Numbered from the stretch's first letter, positions 44,473 to 53,544 are shown. The stretch: DNA of 64,000 nt from a bacterium (GCA_030430075.1 JAUIGN010000015.1:62001-126000), one strand, 5' to 3'. Notes: generated by a model from the sequence alone, not told the origin. Program-made: numbers and translations.

Positions 44473-45459
44473 TCACGGTCGCTTTCCCGGCGGCATGACA
44501 TGAGCTAGCGCCGCCGCCAGATCGAGGCGTCGAAACGTCAACTCCGTCGCCCGATCTTCGACTGGGACGCCCGTCTGCTGCATGATGCGCAGCATCGCTT
44601 CAGCCATGTTTGGCCCGTCGCGTTGCCAGTCGTAGCCGGCCTTTTCGATCGCCTCGCGCAACACCATGGCGGCCCCGCAAGCAATGGCATTCGACGAGGA
44701 AGTTGCAGCGGCGGGCACCAGCAGGTCAACTTTGTGATGCCGATCGAGATAGACTTCGTCGCGGCCCTGCTTGACCGCACCAATCGCGAAGCAATGGGGT
44801 TGCGAGGCCGGCCAGGAAATTCCACGCGTAAAATGATGATTCCCGGTCGGTGCGCTGACCCACAGGCCCAGTTGCCGCAACCTTGTCAGCTTGGCGTCAA
44901 TCGCGGTCGGCACCGGTTCCGCATGGGCCAGGTCATCCACCGGGGCCAGGTTGACGGTGGTGATGCGGTACTGGCGATGGTGGTCAATAATCCACTGCAA
45001 TCCCGCCGCAACCGACTCGGCGTCCGAGATCCGGCAATGGCAACATTCGAGCGCTCGAATAATTGCGAGCTGATTGTTATAAGCCACGCCCCACTTGTTG
45101 TTGTAATTGACCGAAGACGGAATCCCGATTGTCGAACCGTGATAGCCACGCCCTTCGTGGCTGGGGTCGCTGTCGCCATCGACGCTGTCGTACGTGACAA
45201 GTACTTTGGGGCCGTCGACGCCCGCCTGCGACCATTCCGGCTTTGACAACGTGCAGCCATCATCGACCAGGGCCAACGTCTGCCCTCGGCCGAACGTCAG
45301 GGCTTCCTGAAACGTCTCCCACGCCTTGACGATCCCGGCCTGGCGAAAGGCGGTCGGCTGCACCGGTTCGCCTGCCATGAGGGGCGTCATTGATGTCGAC
45401 ACGGCCGCGGCGGCACATAGCGCCAAGCAACGCGTGGCCCATCCGTCTTTGAAAGTCAC
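44473..45459 (-). CDS. Exported subtilisin-like serine protease
   Basis: The 328-residue product has a signal-like N-terminus (CLALCAAAAVSTSMTPLMAG). Subtilase catalytic residues are visible: Asp in LALVDDGC, His in GRGYHGSTIG, the oxyanion Asn in APTGNHH, and Ser in ATSSSNAIACGAA. The GTSMA motif of classical subtilases is altered to SSSNAIACG, so activity should be tested rather than assumed. It lies 97 bases beyond the DUF1501 gene and may share its transcript. Confidence 0.8.
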   Translation of the reverse strand: MTFKDGWATRCLALCAAAAVSTSMTPLMAGEPVQPTAFRQAGIVKAWETFQEALTFGRGQTLALVDDGCTLSKPEWSQAGVDGPKVLVTYDSVDGDSDPSHEGRGYHGSTIGIPSSVNYNNKWGVAYNNQLAIIRALECCHCRISDAESVAAGLQWIIDHHRQYRITTVNLAPVDDLAHAEPVPTAIDAKLTRLRQLGLWVSAPTGNHHFTRGISWPASQPHCFAIGAVKQGRDEVYLDRHHKVDLLVPAAATSSSNAIACGAAMVLREAIEKAGYDWQRDGPNMAEAMLRIMQQTGVPVEDRATELTFRRLDLAAALAHVMPPGKRP

Positions 45460-45555
45460 AACTCAATTCCCCCCTGCCATCCCGCATGCCCCTGCCAACC
45501 CGCATCAGTGAGTGGGACGTCAACGGTGACGCCGTTCCGCGGGACATCTCCAGCG

Positions 45556-46902
45556 TCACACCAATTCGTGAATGACGTCGTGCCGTTCGACCAGATACTG
45601 GGGCCGACCGTTATTGTCCGGGATGGTGGTCTGGGCCACATCGATGCCCAAGTTCCGGTAGACCGTGGCGAAGACCTCCTGCATGTGGACCGGTCGATCT
45701 TCGGCCGTTTCGGCCAACCCGTTGGTCGCTCCGATCACCTGGCCGGTCCGCATTCCCCCACCGGCCAGTAGTGCCGCATGCACGCTCGGCCAATGATCAC
45801 GGCCCGCCCGCGCGTTGATTTTCGGCGTGCGCCCGAATTCGCCCCACACCAGAACCGTGACATCGTCCTCCAGGCCCCGCTCGTGCAGGTCTTCGACCAG
45901 CGCCGCGACCCCTTGATCCAGGAGCGGCACGACCTTTCGCGCATTGCCGAAGTTGTTCCCGTGCCAATCAAAATGAGCGAAGCTGCACGTCACGCAGCGG
46001 GCCCCGGCTTCGACGAGCCGCCGGGCCTGGAGGAAACGCGACATCATCGCCTGGTAGCCCTTGTCGTGGGAATACCCGAGTACATCCGGGTTGTCCTTTC
46101 CGTAGCGGGCACGGACGCGCGGGTCTTCGCGTTCCAAATCGAGCGCCTCGACCAGCCTCGACGAAGTCAGCACACCCAAGGCCTGTTCGGTAAAGCTATC
46201 GGCAGGTCCCGCAGAGAGCTCCTTGTCGGTGCGCCGGCGGAAGCGATCAAGGCCTGCCAGGAGGTTGGCACGCGCGTCCAGGCGTTCGGAGTTCACTTCG
46301 CTGAGCGTCATGTTCGCCATCGACGGGCCGTCTGGACGAAACGGCGACTGGCTGACACCGAGAAAACCGGCACCCTTAATGTTCCAGGGATCATGCGCCA
46401 TCTTGTGCGACAGATCGACGTAGGGTGGTACGGCCGGATCGACCGGGCCCCGTAGTCGTCCGAGGGCTGATCCCAGTGAGGGCCACCCACCCTGTGGCTG
46501 ATTGCCGCGAAAGTGATGCCCCGTGCAACACTCGAAAGAATCGTGACGTCCCTCAGCACCAACCAGCGAACGAATGATCGCGAATTTGTCCATCATTCCG
46601 GCGACGCGCGGCATGAGCTCACTGATCTGGATTCCGGGAACACGTGTGTCGATCGGATTGAACTCACCGCGAACCTCCGCCGGCGCGTCCGGTTTTAGAT
46701 CGAGCATGTCTTGATGTGGCGGCCCCCCCGCCAAAAAGACCATGATGACCGCTTTGTGCGAAGAGGCCGTGCCACTCTGCTGTTGAGCTGACAGCAGTTG
46801 CGGGAGCCCGATGCCTCCGAGCCCCAACGCGCCAATCTGCAGAAACGAGCGTCTCGATACGCCATCACAAAGGTGAAGGGGATCTCCAGCAATTCTCAAC
46901 AT
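45556..46902 (-). CDS. DUF1501 family protein
   Basis: The 448-residue product matches DUF1501, a family related to sulfatases/alkaline phosphatases by fold that is abundant in planctomycetes. VSRRSFLQIGALGLGG is a twin-arginine-type leader. AVIMVFLAGGPPHQDMLDLKPDAP and GRHDSFECCTGHH are family hallmarks, as are VLVWGEFGRTPKIN and GRDHWP near the C-terminus. A DUF1549/DUF1553 c-type cytochrome usually lies next to it; none is seen here. Function is unknown. Confidence 0.92.
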   Translation of the reverse strand: MLRIAGDPLHLCDGVSRRSFLQIGALGLGGIGLPQLLSAQQQSGTASSHKAVIMVFLAGGPPHQDMLDLKPDAPAEVRGEFNPIDTRVPGIQISELMPRVAGMMDKFAIIRSLVGAEGRHDSFECCTGHHFRGNQPQGGWPSLGSALGRLRGPVDPAVPPYVDLSHKMAHDPWNIKGAGFLGVSQSPFRPDGPSMANMTLSEVNSERLDARANLLAGLDRFRRRTDKELSAGPADSFTEQALGVLTSSRLVEALDLEREDPRVRARYGKDNPDVLGYSHDKGYQAMMSRFLQARRLVEAGARCVTCSFAHFDWHGNNFGNARKVVPLLDQGVAALVEDLHERGLEDDVTVLVWGEFGRTPKINARAGRDHWPSVHAALLAGGGMRTGQVIGATNGLAETAEDRPVHMQEVFATVYRNLGIDVAQTTIPDNNGRPQYLVERHDVIHELV

Positions 46903-47411
46903 GCCTGGTACCTCTTTCCAATCTCGAAGACGGGCTCAACGCATACTCCGCGCGACGCTCGAATGACGTCCCAATGATAACAGATCCAGCGTCTGCATTC
47001 CGCTGGCCAGCCCGTTGCCCAGCGGCAAGGCCGGCAAGGTCCCAGCCGTGATATCGACTTCAATCAGCCAGTCGTCGCCGCATGTCATGCCGTACCTGGC
47101 AAACGGAAACTGCAATCCGGCGGAAGCCAATCGCCGACGACCCGTTGATGCTGTTCAGGCCCGGCGGCGGGATTCGTGGCGAGCGGGTTCGTACAGGCGT
47201 TGCCGAGTTGCCCTGCGCGCGTCGCGCTGGTAGGCACGATAGGTTTCGCCCGAAGCTGAAACTCGGCACGGCCGCCAAGATGCACGCCGCAGATGCACGC
47301 CGCAGATGCTCCAAGGCTGCCGCTCCACATCCGACCGCCGCGGCGCCGGGTCTTGGTAGAGGTTCAACAGGTCGCCGGTTCAGCGTCGCAGCGCCCCATC
47401 GGAAAACGTCA
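46903..47411. other. Gene-free region upstream of the DUF1501 gene
   Basis: I can support no gene in these 509 bases; the overlapping open frames are Arg-rich shadows. A 13-base direct repeat (AGATGCACGCCGC, about 47280-47310) is present. This gap separates the DUF1501 operon from the signalling cassette, so the DUF1501 promoter should lie here. Confidence 0.5.
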
Positions 47412-47843
47412 TCACGAGACCGGGATCGGCTGCATCGTCCGCTCGCTGATATTCTCCCGGAAATCCCGTGCCTGCTCATCCTCGAGTTCTGGCGTCACTA
47501 AAACAACAAATTGAAACAAGGATTCAATGTTCGACCGGAGCGACTCTGGAAGCCGAACCGGATCAGCGGCGAAGGTCGCCTCGCGACTCAATTCGCAAAG
47601 TCGTCTCAGGGTAGGCTTGAGCTCCGGATGAATCACGCTCGAATTGTCGGCGTTACGCAATTCCGTCAGGCGGTCATCCGGCATGGCCTCCAGAATATCA
47701 AGGAGATAATTGGCGCCCCAAACAAAGTCGTCCAAATGACTACGAAACACGAACCCGGCCTCCACGTAGGTAAGCGGGTCCAGTTCCGTAAAAATTGCGT
47801 TTGACAATCGTTCGAGTTCAGTCCGATTTGACGTCTTCATCAC
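47412..47843 (-). CDS. Unrecognised small protein, last gene of signalling cassette
   Basis: The 143-residue product is soluble and predicted mainly helical, with acidic character. ATGs at 47843 and 47840 are both possible starts. I recognise no domain. The sequence includes TELDPLTYVEAGFVFRSHLD and ESLFQFVVLVTPELEDEQA. It follows the 206-residue gene by 64 bases on the same strand, so it is probably cotranscribed with the kinase and response regulator. Confidence 0.65.
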   Translation of the reverse strand: MMKTSNRTELERLSNAIFTELDPLTYVEAGFVFRSHLDDFVWGANYLLDILEAMPDDRLTELRNADNSSVIHPELKPTLRRLCELSREATFAADPVRLPESLRSNIESLFQFVVLVTPELEDEQARDFRENISERTMQPIPVS

Positions 47844-47907
47844 TTGAACTCCCAGTCCCCTGACTGATTATACGGGGCAGCAAAGTCGTGGAAACGAATT
47901 GGTCGCT

Positions 47908-48528
47908 TCAAACGTTATATTCTCGATTCTTGATCCAGCGTGCGGTCGCGCGGATGGCATTGCCCGCCAGTTTGAATCGCTGTCGTATTTCCGCATCTGT
48001 TACACTGATCGCTCGATCCACTTCCAGCAACCCCTCGAAGGCTGCTCGTGAACGCGATTCTCGCGCCGGGAAATCGTCACTCGCCGCTTCGCCGAGCAGC
48101 AAGATGGCATGGCACTGTGAGATCAGGGCCTGTAGTCGACTCCCCACGACGCTCAACTCGCGGGACTCAGCGACGCCGGGAAAGATCTCCGCTAGCGTCC
48201 GAAACTTCTGCTCGAAAATATAAGCATCGGTTTCAAGCCAGCCGAGGATGTTGCGCTGCCCCCGCCCGTCCCGGTCTTTCTCCCGGCCTGCCTCTGCGCC
48301 CCGGCGGACCAAGCGAGCTTCCAACCACGTCAAGATCTCTTCAAGCCCGCGCTGCATCGCAGCTGATGGATCCGTGCCGGCAAGTCCCTGACGAGAATCG
48401 TCATCCCTCGGTTCTCGGTGAATTGACACGCTCCATTCCTTGATGGCTGGCATTCCTTCGAGGGCAATCAGGCGGCTAGTGTATCGCATCCCAATTCGAT
48501 CCGCAAGCGTCAATTTGAAAACAGACAA
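47908..48528 (-). CDS. Unrecognised protein downstream of the Ser/Thr kinase
   Basis: The 206-residue product has no signal peptide and no membrane segment. A basic, disordered-looking stretch (about 40-90, rich in Arg, Asp and Gly) precedes a helical C-terminal half (FEQKFRTLAEIFPGVAESRE onward). It starts 7 bases after the kinase stop, strong evidence for one operon. I recognise no family. It may be a kinase substrate or effector, but only its position supports that. Confidence 0.65.
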   Translation of the reverse strand: MSVFKLTLADRIGMRYTSRLIALEGMPAIKEWSVSIHREPRDDDSRQGLAGTDPSAAMQRGLEEILTWLEARLVRRGAEAGREKDRDGRGQRNILGWLETDAYIFEQKFRTLAEIFPGVAESRELSVVGSRLQALISQCHAILLLGEAASDDFPARESRSRAAFEGLLEVDRAISVTDAEIRQRFKLAGNAIRATARWIKNREYNV

Positions 48529-48534
48529 ATGTAA

Positions 48535-50055
48535 TTACGAACCGAGAAGCTCGCAGTGGTCAGCATAGAATCGACCGCATTCCTTCTCCCACTCCGGACA
48601 TTCCTGCAACAGCTTGTCGATGGTCCGGTTGTAATACTTGACCTTATCGGCGAATGTCTCCAACGGAGGTGAACTGGGAAACGGACTATCCGGTTCTCGC
48701 AACCATTTCGGAATATACCCGTCATTGATGTTAAGAAAATCGCCGCCGAATTCGTCCAGGCTGTTGTAGATCGGCACGACCAGCTGGTGGTATTCCTTCC
48801 AGGATGCGCAGTCCCCGTCGAGGCGGATTCGCAACAGGTGCTTTTGATGCAGGACTTCACTGTACTCGTAGTTCACGAGGAAGTTTTCCTTGTCGCTCGT
48901 TTCGCGTCGTTCCAGCTTCTCGCGCATCCGTTGAACGGCATGGCGCAGTTCGCTGATTGCTTTCTTTAACTCATGCGCCAGTTCCTTGGCGCGATACGCC
49001 CCCACAATGTTCAGGGACCGGTGGAGGCGCAGGGGGACGATGCCGTTCTCGATGCCGATGCTCTTGATGACCAATTCTCGGAACACGGCTTCATTGAGCC
49101 CAAGCTTGGCCGCTCTGGTCAGCAAGTCATCATCTGCCTCTGAAGCAAACGGCTCCGCCGCGATCGTCGTGGCCACATTGTCTGACGGACGGCCTACCAC
49201 CTCTTTCATTTCGTTGAGCCACCGCATCGCGCCGCCGGCAAATCGCTTCGTCGCGTCCGGCTCCAGTGCGGCCAGTAAGAGTTTCAGCTCGCGCCCCTCA
49301 AAGCCGTTACCGGCCAGCTGCGCGGAGATCTCGTCTGCCGAACGCAAGCGATCCAGCAATGCTGGCGGCGCCGTCGGCAGCGCCGGCCACCTTCCGCCAA
49401 TGGGAAACTGACCGGTCAGCATGACGACATAGGTGCTGGCCAGTCCATACAAATCGCACGTTGGATGACATTCACCGTGCCCGATCAACTCCGGTGGACC
49501 AAAGCCGGGCGTTCCTACGATCGTCGCCGCGGGGCTTTGCGGATCGATGACGGTCCGAGCGGTTCCCAGATCGGCGAGCCGCGCGTCGCCGCCGGCAAAC
49601 CTGAGAATGTTCGGAGCCTTGACATCTCGATGGAAGATCCTGTGCTCTTGATTAAGGAAGTCGATGGCGCCGGCGACGGAATGCAAAAGGCGAATTAACG
49701 CATCCGGTTTAATCTTGCCGATTTCATCCTCCAGGCTCCCTGTTCCCAATTCCCAAACCGTAGCGACATGGCTGCGCCGGCCGTCCTCGGTGGCCACCGG
49801 CACGGAAAAGAAATGAACGTTGGTAACCAGGCCGGGATGTTCGCGCGTCCGCGTCCAGATCGACGGTCCGCGTTCCAGTTCTTTCCGTGTGTTTTCCGAT
49901 TCCTCGATCGACTGCTTGGATACTTTCACCGCGCAGGGGATGCCTTTCCACGTTGCTTTCTCGACCACGGCATAGGAACCCTCGCCCAACTGGTCCCCCG
50001 TCAACGTAAGACCGTGATCGTTCAGGAAATCACCGATTTGTGGCGAGATGCGCAT
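48535..50055 (-). CDS. Ser/Thr protein kinase with long helical C-terminus
   Basis: The 506-residue product has a Hanks-type kinase domain at about 15-310. The glycine loop is LGEGSYAVVEKA (23-34), the lysine is Lys44 in CAVKVSK, and catalytic HRDVKAPN contains Asp144. The DFG motif is DLG at 162-164, and the activation segment reads GTPGFGPPELIG. After about residue 310 it is helical, with a coiled-coil stretch (ELAHELKKAISELRHAVQRM) and a C-terminal part without known domains. There is no membrane segment. The start MRISPQIGDF at 50055 is preferred; an ATG at 50118 or a TTG at 50139 is possible. Its position behind a histidine kinase and response regulator implies a mixed phospho-relay. Confidence 0.88.
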   Translation of the reverse strand: MRISPQIGDFLNDHGLTLTGDQLGEGSYAVVEKATWKGIPCAVKVSKQSIEESENTRKELERGPSIWTRTREHPGLVTNVHFFSVPVATEDGRRSHVATVWELGTGSLEDEIGKIKPDALIRLLHSVAGAIDFLNQEHRIFHRDVKAPNILRFAGGDARLADLGTARTVIDPQSPAATIVGTPGFGPPELIGHGECHPTCDLYGLASTYVVMLTGQFPIGGRWPALPTAPPALLDRLRSADEISAQLAGNGFEGRELKLLLAALEPDATKRFAGGAMRWLNEMKEVVGRPSDNVATTIAAEPFASEADDDLLTRAAKLGLNEAVFRELVIKSIGIENGIVPLRLHRSLNIVGAYRAKELAHELKKAISELRHAVQRMREKLERRETSDKENFLVNYEYSEVLHQKHLLRIRLDGDCASWKEYHQLVVPIYNSLDEFGGDFLNINDGYIPKWLREPDSPFPSSPPLETFADKVKYYNRTIDKLLQECPEWEKECGRFYADHCELLGS

Positions 50056-50135
50056 GAGTCGTTTTCTTGGACTGGCCTTGTGTTGGAAGTTCGCAACATC
50101 AGCGGACAGGCGGAGCATGTCTGGGCACAGCGTCG

Positions 50136-50594
50136 TCAATACTCACCCGTCTCTTCCGCCGGAAAATCGAGCGTAAACGCGGGCAGCGCGTCTTGCACTT
50201 CCCCGAGCAGCTTGCTGGGAGGCGTATCAAGTTTCTGGCAGACCTTCACGTCGTGCGGCAATTCACTGAGCGTTTCACTATTGGAAACGTTGGTCAGAAT
50301 GATCACCGGCAAACTGGGGAAGATCTGCCGCAAGTCACGCAGTAAGAACAAGCCGGTTTTGAGCCCCTGGTCCGTATCTACGTTGGCATACGCGTTGCCA
50401 GGCGGCATCATCAGGTCCAGCACGATCAGGTCAATCTCGTTCGCGTGAGCACGCGCGTAAGCGAGCGCCTCGTCGGACTTGACGATATGCTCGACACGGC
50501 ATCCCACACGCGTCAGAGAGCGGACATAGTACTGCATCGGCAGAAGCTCGTCGTCCACCAGTAATACGAGCGGATTTGTCTCTCGCTGATCCAA
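50136..50594 (-). CDS. Single-domain response regulator
   Basis: The 152-residue product is a lone receiver domain with no output domain. The acidic pair is Asp14-Asp15 in LVDDE, the phosphoacceptor is Asp60 in IVLDLMMPPG, the switch Thr is Thr101 in ILTN, and the conserved Lys is Lys121 in CQKLD. An insert of about 12 residues (70-82, with DTDQGLKTG) lies between the phosphorylation loop and the next helix. The start is TTG at 50594, 3 bases after the stop of the histidine kinase. It must act by binding a partner, most simply the Ser/Thr kinase encoded next. Confidence 0.88.
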   Translation of the reverse strand: MDQRETNPLVLLVDDELLPMQYYVRSLTRVGCRVEHIVKSDEALAYARAHANEIDLIVLDLMMPPGNAYANVDTDQGLKTGLFLLRDLRQIFPSLPVIILTNVSNSETLSELPHDVKVCQKLDTPPSKLLGEVQDALPAFTLDFPAEETGEY

Positions 50595-50597
50595 GAT

Positions 50598-53141
50598 CTA
50601 CAGTCCTTTCAGGGGAACGGGCATTCTCGTTCTGCCCGGCAGCGTGATGCGAAAGGTGGTTGGGTTTCGTTGCTTGAATACGGATACGGTCCCGTCGTGT
50701 GCTTCCACGATGCGCCGCACGACCCACAGCCCCAGTCCCTCGCCCGCCACGTCCATTTCGGCGGCGAAGTGGCCGCGAACCCCTTCTTGGAAGATGACCT
50801 CTTCCATTCCGTCCTGTATCCCCGGCCCCCAGTCCTGAAAGTCAAGCAAGACTTCGTCATTGAGGTTTTGGGCTTCAATCAGAACGCGAAAACGGGTGGG
50901 TACCGAGTAACAGTGCTTGATCGAGTTCGCCAGCAGGTTGAAGACGACCTGTTGAAACTGGTAGCGGTCAATGCGGAGCTGGGGCAACTGACGAAAATGC
51001 TGGTAACGGATCCTCGACTTGTCGAACCCGCGTTCACGCAGCAGGAGGGTTACCTGATTGGCAGCCGGGGCAATCACGTCTCGCATCATGAACGTGGGAG
51101 TTCGATGCGGCGTGATCGCGTCGAAGGAGTAGCGGAGCGAATCGACGTTACCCAGCAGCCGCCGCATCAGTTCGCTCCAGGACCACACGTCGCCCGGATA
51201 GTCATGCTCGAAGAAGGTCTCGACACCGTCGGTCTGCTGCATCAGTTCGGCTGCGGCCCGCATCGCCACAACAGGGACCTTGAGCTCGTGCGTCAATCGG
51301 CCCAACGCATGAGCCCGACGCTCGTGTGTCACGGTCAATTCATAATGGGGCACAATCCGTTCGACAATCGCGTCCAACACCGCAATATCGTCTTCTGAAA
51401 ACGCATTGTGGTGCAAGTCCTCGCTTGAGATCCGCTTGTCGCTACAGCGAATGACTCCCAGCGGGTCGCTACCTGCACGCGTGATCGGCAGGAACATGCA
51501 GCTGTGAAAACGCGGGTCAGCGCCCTCCCGTGACTTGGCGGCCGCACCCGGCTCCCGGCCCGCATGCAGGGTCAGAAACGGCTCGCCGCTTTCCCAGACC
51601 TTGCCGGTCAAACCCTCGCCGCGGCGATAGAATTGTTCGGCCTCGGGGACCGCCCATGCCGTACCCGTCGTGGACTTGAGTTCAAGCCGCGTGCCAGTAT
51701 CGTCCGCTGCAAAAATCGCGACACCACCACAACCGACAAACTCCTGGATTGTCTCACGGAGGGATTCCAGCTGCCCCTGAGACAACGTCTCTTTCCAGGA
51801 TCGATAATTGACCGTCCCGGCCGCTGTAGTGCACAGTTCATTGATGGCCGCATCCACCGCCAGTGCGACGTCTTCGCCGAGCCGAAACAAATCATCGTCG
51901 CTAAAGGCGAGCGGCACCTGGCGAGGGAAGATATTCAAAACCAACACCACATGGTTCAGATTCCAAGGATTGAGGATGGGAATCGAAACCATCGGCCCAA
52001 GTTGCAGCGCCGAAATCTGAGTGGGATGCCCGAAACGTTCTGCATCGCCCGCATCCGTCAGGTCAAAACGTGTCACCTTTTGCCGATCGACCGTCTGGCC
52101 ACACAGCAGTTCATCGTTCCGGAACGAGTTCGGCCGCGGCAAGAGATCGGGGTTACTGGCGACAAGGGTCATTCGTTGTTGTGACGCCGCGCATCGCCAG
52201 AGCGTCACGAGCTTGCTGGGAATCAATTCATGAAAGGCTTGCACGATCCGTTGGTAACACTCCGCCAGACCCTTCGTACTGGCCAGGGTCATGCTGCGCA
52301 GGAAGTCGGGCGGCGAAGGACGACGGCGATCGATCGACGGGACTTTGCTGACAGCCGCCAGCTTGCCAACGTCCGGCCTCTTCTTCAGAAACCCCTCCGC
52401 ATGCAACCACTCAGCACTGATCCGGGCGCTGTTCTGGGGAGTGGTGAAGGAGACATCCTGCTCCCACACGAGCCACCCGGATGGCCCCATTTCATGCTTC
52501 AACTTGCGAGCGACGCGGGCGACCTGATCGCGGAGGATTCCGTTGCCCAACTCGGTAAACCCCTTGGCATAGCGGTGAGAATGCCTGCCGTAGACCGGCC
52601 TCCAGTCCTTGGCATGCAAGGCAGCCAGGCGGCCCTTGGCTACCAGGCAGGCCGCGTCAAGATCCTCCCCGGCGATGGATAAATGGGCCGTGTCCAAGAT
52701 AAAACGAAGGCGGCGATGCTCACGCAGCAACCGGCTGGCATCGCCAATCCGGAAGATCGGCTTGAACAGGTGCGGGTGCAGTGCCAACTGAAATCCATCG
52801 GCCTCGGCCACCGGTGCGATATGCGGATCCCAATCCTCGACGTAGAGATAGTGAGGTCGAAAATCCTCGCAAAACGCCATGCGTTCGCTTAATGAGCCGC
52901 CCGACAAGCCAATCAGCTCGAGGCGGTATTTCTTCATCAGTTGCAGCAACGCGCCGATGGTCAGCCCGCCAATCGCGCTCGGGATCTGGGCAAATTCGAT
53001 TCCCTGAAACCCGAGCGCTGCAGCGACCTGGCAAAGATGCTCAGGGTCATCGATGCGCGGCCCCCAACAGATCGTCTGCAGTCCAATCTTCACAGATCCG
53101 CCCAGCCATGCCTGCCGACACCTGGCAACGCAGCCCTTCAT
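50598..53141 (-). CDS. Histidine kinase fused to sugar-phosphate-isomerase-like TIM barrel and two GAF-like regions
   Basis: This 847-residue protein opens with an AP-endonuclease-2/xylose-isomerase-like TIM barrel (17-255): VKIGLQTICWGPRI, GIEFAQIP, FILDTAHL (Asp150, His153), LHAKDW (His176, Asp179) and VWEQDV (Glu227). The metal-ligand positions of the family look kept. Residues 290-440 and 455-600 resemble two GAF sensor domains (RRGEGLTGKVWESGEPF). The kinase core has the H-box LTHELKVP with His618, the N-box FNLLANSIKHCY (735-746), G1 DWGPGI (770-775) and G2 GEGLGLWVV (800-808). There is no membrane segment. A GTG at 53093 would give the standard TIM-barrel start; the ATG at 53141 has a better Shine-Dalgarno (GAGAGG). 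The response regulator follows 3 bases later. Confidence 0.9.
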   Translation of the reverse strand: MKGCVARCRQAWLGGSVKIGLQTICWGPRIDDPEHLCQVAAALGFQGIEFAQIPSAIGGLTIGALLQLMKKYRLELIGLSGGSLSERMAFCEDFRPHYLYVEDWDPHIAPVAEADGFQLALHPHLFKPIFRIGDASRLLREHRRLRFILDTAHLSIAGEDLDAACLVAKGRLAALHAKDWRPVYGRHSHRYAKGFTELGNGILRDQVARVARKLKHEMGPSGWLVWEQDVSFTTPQNSARISAEWLHAEGFLKKRPDVGKLAAVSKVPSIDRRRPSPPDFLRSMTLASTKGLAECYQRIVQAFHELIPSKLVTLWRCAASQQRMTLVASNPDLLPRPNSFRNDELLCGQTVDRQKVTRFDLTDAGDAERFGHPTQISALQLGPMVSIPILNPWNLNHVVLVLNIFPRQVPLAFSDDDLFRLGEDVALAVDAAINELCTTAAGTVNYRSWKETLSQGQLESLRETIQEFVGCGGVAIFAADDTGTRLELKSTTGTAWAVPEAEQFYRRGEGLTGKVWESGEPFLTLHAGREPGAAAKSREGADPRFHSCMFLPITRAGSDPLGVIRCSDKRISSEDLHHNAFSEDDIAVLDAIVERIVPHYELTVTHERRAHALGRLTHELKVPVVAMRAAAELMQQTDGVETFFEHDYPGDVWSWSELMRRLLGNVDSLRYSFDAITPHRTPTFMMRDVIAPAANQVTLLLRERGFDKSRIRYQHFRQLPQLRIDRYQFQQVVFNLLANSIKHCYSVPTRFRVLIEAQNLNDEVLLDFQDWGPGIQDGMEEVIFQEGVRGHFAAEMDVAGEGLGLWVVRRIVEAHDGTVSVFKQRNPTTFRITLPGRTRMPVPLKGL

Positions 53142-53210
53142 CCGCGCTGCCTCTCATCGCGCCGACCGCAACCAATCGCCTTCCGTCGGCCCAGCCAATA
53201 TACCAACCGA

Positions 53211-53450
53211 ATGAGGTACATCCAAGAAATAACCGACCAGGCGCTCAGCGGGGGAGCGCGCGAGCAAGCCTTGGCCGTGTTCCGCACCGAACTCTACACG
53301 CCTCGGGAACTTGAGCTCTTGAATGGCACCTCCAATGCGGCTCTCCACGACCATGGGTCGGCCAAGACCATCGGACGGATCGGCAAGGCGTTCGCTCAAC
53401 CGCTGGCTGCCCCCGGTGATCCCCAGACGTCATCATCCGTGATGCCCTGA
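53211..53450 (+). CDS. Possible small protein, divergent from the histidine kinase
   Basis: An ATG at 53211 opens 79 codons reading MRYIQEITDQALSGGAREQA and on. The composition is plausible for a soluble helical protein (AVFRTELYTPRELELLNGT). The preceding DNA is AT-richer (CCAATATACC) and could be a -10. There is no good Shine-Dalgarno and no family I recognise. It could also be a remnant or a non-coding frame. Confidence 0.3.
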   Translation: MRYIQEITDQALSGGAREQALAVFRTELYTPRELELLNGTSNAALHDHGSAKTIGRIGKAFAQPLAAPGDPQTSSSVMP

Positions 53451-53498
53451 CACAACGGTGCGGCGCGGCTCGCCTCCTGACCGCTCGGCAATCGACGG

Positions 53499-53541
53499 AA
53501 CCGTGGGCTAACGCCCATCGGCTGATGAATGATCCAGGCGA
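53499..53541 (+). repeat. Dispersed CGGCTGATGA element, best copy
   Basis: GAACCGTGGGCTAACGCCCA, then TCGGCTGATGAATGATCCAG and GCG. It contains an internal palindrome (GTGGGC...GCCCAT) that can form a small hairpin. Related copies are at 34859, 56694 and 61211. Confidence 0.7.
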
Positions 53542-53544
53542 ATT

